Source: Desulfobacterales bacterium (GTDB taxonomy: Bacteria > Desulfobacterota > Desulfobacteria > Desulfobacterales > JAFDCJ01). Taken from it: 23,165 bases of DNA. Under the pieces are notes generated by a model, which was not told where the DNA came from, made no database searches, and saw nothing but the letters and a program-made list of their open reading frames with translations. Both the position numbers and the translations under genes were made by a program. Numbering within the stretch: position 1 is the stretch's first letter; each line of letters starts with the position of its first letter. The DNA lies in assembly GCA_020345785.1 (NCBI GenBank), contig CP070771.1:4244014-4267178 (forward strand), given 5' to 3'. Below, piece by piece: positions 21,576-23,165 of this stretch.

Positions 21576-22799
21576 TTACCGTTTCAAATCCAGAAGCTCG
21601 CTTACGTCCTCCGGCCGGCTTTTGCCAAGGATGTATTTCATATACTCAATCACCATCGCCGACTCCATTTCTTCTCTAGACAATTCGAGCCAGTGATTTT
21701 TGTTTTCGAAAAGTTTGGAAATCGATTTTTTGGAAGGTTTCTTACCCGAGTTATACCTCTTCACTAAAATCTGTGAATAAATCTTCATCTTTGATTTCAG
21801 CGCCGTGTCGGACAGTGCCGTGACCCGAGAGAAATCCTGCGCCATCGTCGCCACGGAGGGAAGTTTAGGATATTCCAAAATATCTTTAAATGGCACCGCA
21901 AACCGTTTCAGTCCGGAATAGATATGTTTTTTTTGAACCATATTTATTTTGGACCAGCCCGCCCGCAGCCATTTAAACATGGCACAACGCACCCTCGGAG
22001 CGCCCGGATCGATTTCATAGTAAATATTGATTCCGCTCGAATCATACATATACGACCGGACCCAGCCCAATGCCGGAAGGGTCAAGCCGGTCTTGCCGGT
22101 ATAATAATAATCCCAATCATTATCGTCGCCCAGGATGTAGCCTTTTTTCCCGACGGCGGAAACATCCGCCTGCCTGGCAACGGTAACTAAAACTTTTCGC
22201 TGGCGGTGTTTAAAGTAGAGAAGGGTTTGAAAGGATTTGTAGGCGTAGTAGGCGCCTGAAGTCAAGTCCGGTGTGATTTCCACAATATTATAGCCCTTCA
22301 AAACGACCGGGGCATCGAATTCATCAAGGTGCTGAGTCACGCGGGGAGGTGATTGCCTGTTCCCCCCCGCTTCAGTCCATTGAAACAACCTCGCAGATGA
22401 CGGCATTATGGCAATAGCCGGAATATCAGGGTTGAACGAATACGCTACGACCTTCTCAAGACTGGTGGAAATATCAATGTCATAGTAGGCCGAAGTAAGG
22501 CCGCGTATCCTATCTGCAAAATAAAGGGCGTCATCTTTTTTAGGCGTTTCGATAAAATCCAATACACCCGCTACCATTTGGGGATCGAATGCCATTTCTT
22601 TATCGGCGTCAGCAAGGGCGAGAAAATAGTCGAGACCGGGATAAATGACGGCTGGAATTTTAATCTCCTTGGAATTTGTTTCCACATCGGCCCAGGCCGG
22701 CAAAAGTATGCAAATTGTCCATATCAAAATAGACAAGACAGACGTCATACATTGCAGTTTCAAGGATTTTTCGGAGTAGCTTCCCTTCATAACTATCAT
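21576..22799 (-). CDS. Exported protein of unknown function
   Basis: The 407-aa protein has a signal peptide with a long hydrophobic core (VLSILIWTICILLPAWA) and a likely cleavage after A37, so it is periplasmic or outer-membrane-associated. I do not recognise the family. The mature part is soluble, with aromatic-rich mixed alpha/beta sequence (DNDWDYYYTGKTGLTLPALGWVRSYMYDSSGINIYYEID, given here only as a landmark near residues 223-262) and a Lys-rich C-terminus (YNSGKKPSKKSISKLFENK). There is no lipobox. ATG 22799 or 22790 could be the start; neither has a good ribosome site. It is 69 bp upstream of the SDR gene on the same strand. Confidence 0.75.
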   Translation of the reverse strand: MIVMKGSYSEKSLKLQCMTSVLSILIWTICILLPAWADVETNSKEIKIPAVIYPGLDYFLALADADKEMAFDPQMVAGVLDFIETPKKDDALYFADRIRGLTSAYYDIDISTSLEKVVAYSFNPDIPAIAIMPSSARLFQWTEAGGNRQSPPRVTQHLDEFDAPVVLKGYNIVEITPDLTSGAYYAYKSFQTLLYFKHRQRKVLVTVARQADVSAVGKKGYILGDDNDWDYYYTGKTGLTLPALGWVRSYMYDSSGINIYYEIDPGAPRVRCAMFKWLRAGWSKINMVQKKHIYSGLKRFAVPFKDILEYPKLPSVATMAQDFSRVTALSDTALKSKMKIYSQILVKRYNSGKKPSKKSISKLFENKNHWLELSREEMESAMVIEYMKYILGKSRPEDVSELLDLKR

Positions 22800-22975
22800 C
22801 TTTTATTTCTAATCAATTATGGCCATCTTTGTAATTTTGAGAACAGCATGGCTGAAAAAAAATGACAATCAAATATCATACAACTTCTAAAAACTCAAAC
22901 CGACAGCGTTGCCTTCCAGGGTGGCGTCAAAGTAAATTCTAAAATAATTGTATGATTATGGTCCTAACAAAAAAT
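22800..22975. other. AT-rich upstream region of the exported-protein gene
   Basis: I see no gene here. An A-tract lies at 22855-22863. No well-spaced minus-strand promoter could be identified. Confidence 0.35.
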
Positions 22976-23165
22976 AAAATCTCAAATCTCAAGCACCAAA
23001 TTCCAAATAAATCCCAAATTTCAATATCCAATGACCAAAACCTTTACCACTATTGTATCGCACCGCTTCGTAAACTATGGTGAGCCGGGAACGATGCTGT
23101 TGGGCGAAATGATAGACGGATCTTTTGTTTTGGTTTTTGAATTTGGGTCATTGGGATTTGTTTGA
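22976..23165. repeat. Inverted word-repeat block at the right edge
   Basis: The left arm (22979-23038) consists of words such as CAAATCTCAAGCACCAAATTCC, AATCCCAAATTTC and CCAATGACCAAAACC. The right arm (23128-23165, cut by the window edge) carries the same words in reverse complement: GTTTTGG, GAATTTGGGTCATTGGGATTTG. The unique core between them is about 23045-23125. The arrangement suggests a small repeat-bounded element that continues to the right. Confidence 0.5.
23031..23165 (+). CDS. 44-aa open frame inside the right-edge inverted repeat (doubtful gene)
   Basis: The ATG at 23031 and the TGA at 23163-23165 both lie inside the repeat arms. The unique core encodes TTIVSHRFVNYGEPGTMLLGEM-like sequence, which looks more protein-like than the arms. 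There is no ribosome binding site. It could be a remnant of a small cargo gene carried between the repeats, or chance. It ends exactly at the window edge. Confidence 0.2.
   Translation: MTKTFTTIVSHRFVNYGEPGTMLLGEMIDGSFVLVFEFGSLGFV

Noticed and set aside
1..23165. tRNA, rRNA, transposase or integrase genes
   Set aside because: None was recognised on either strand.

Overview
The window looks like a chromosomal segment of a Gram-negative anaerobe, most likely a Desulfobacterota (Desulfobacterales-type) bacterium. I infer this from the gene mix (a branched-chain amino-acid-type ABC operon, a large zinc-ribbon/cyclase/AAA/TPR regulator, zinc-ribbon plus coiled-coil proteins) and from the peculiar word-repeat sequence between genes, which I remember from that group. 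There is no rRNA, tRNA, CRISPR array, transposase or integrase, so the taxonomic call is an inference only.

Layout. (1) 495-6770, plus strand: a complete HAAT/Liv-type ABC importer (binding protein, two permeases, two ATPases) followed by an M20 metallopeptidase, probably one operon that imports an amino-acid-like or acylated/peptidic compound and hydrolyses it. The LivG-type ATPase has lost the normal ABC signature. (2) 6827-10922, plus strand: a 964-aa fusion (DUF4062, nSTAND1 NTPase, one membrane segment, FGE-sulfatase/C-type-lectin fold), a 41-aa ORF, a 77-aa winged-helix-like protein and endonuclease V. This is the accessory-looking part. The fusion resembles bacterial conflict/antiphage STAND proteins, and its last 37 residues resemble the variable region of a diversity-generating retroelement (DGR) target, but no reverse transcriptase lies in the window. 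(3) 10923-11623: word-repeat intergenic DNA. (4) 11624-15172, minus: a 1182-aa zinc-ribbon/class III cyclase/AAA/TPR protein with a terminator-like hairpin just upstream of its start. (5) 15243-16178: non-coding DNA with a possible 231-bp inverted-repeat element and a second copy of the word-repeat module. (6) 16179-17468, minus: an Xaa-Pro aminopeptidase with a good sigma70 promoter. (7) 18082-19590, minus, and 19928-20686, plus: a divergent pair, a zinc-ribbon/coiled-coil/possible Sm-like protein and a HAD-like protein; both have near-consensus promoters and the HAD transcript may be leaderless. (8) 20715-22799, minus: an SDR oxidoreductase and, upstream of it, an exported protein of unknown function. 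(9) The right edge is another inverted word-repeat block.

The most interesting object is the membrane-anchored STAND fusion. Its charge pattern and cysteine distribution place the ligand-binding FGE-like domain outside the cytoplasm and the NTPase/effector inside, so it could act as a transmembrane recognition switch. Confidence is high for the housekeeping families, moderate for the STAND architecture and low for its biological role.
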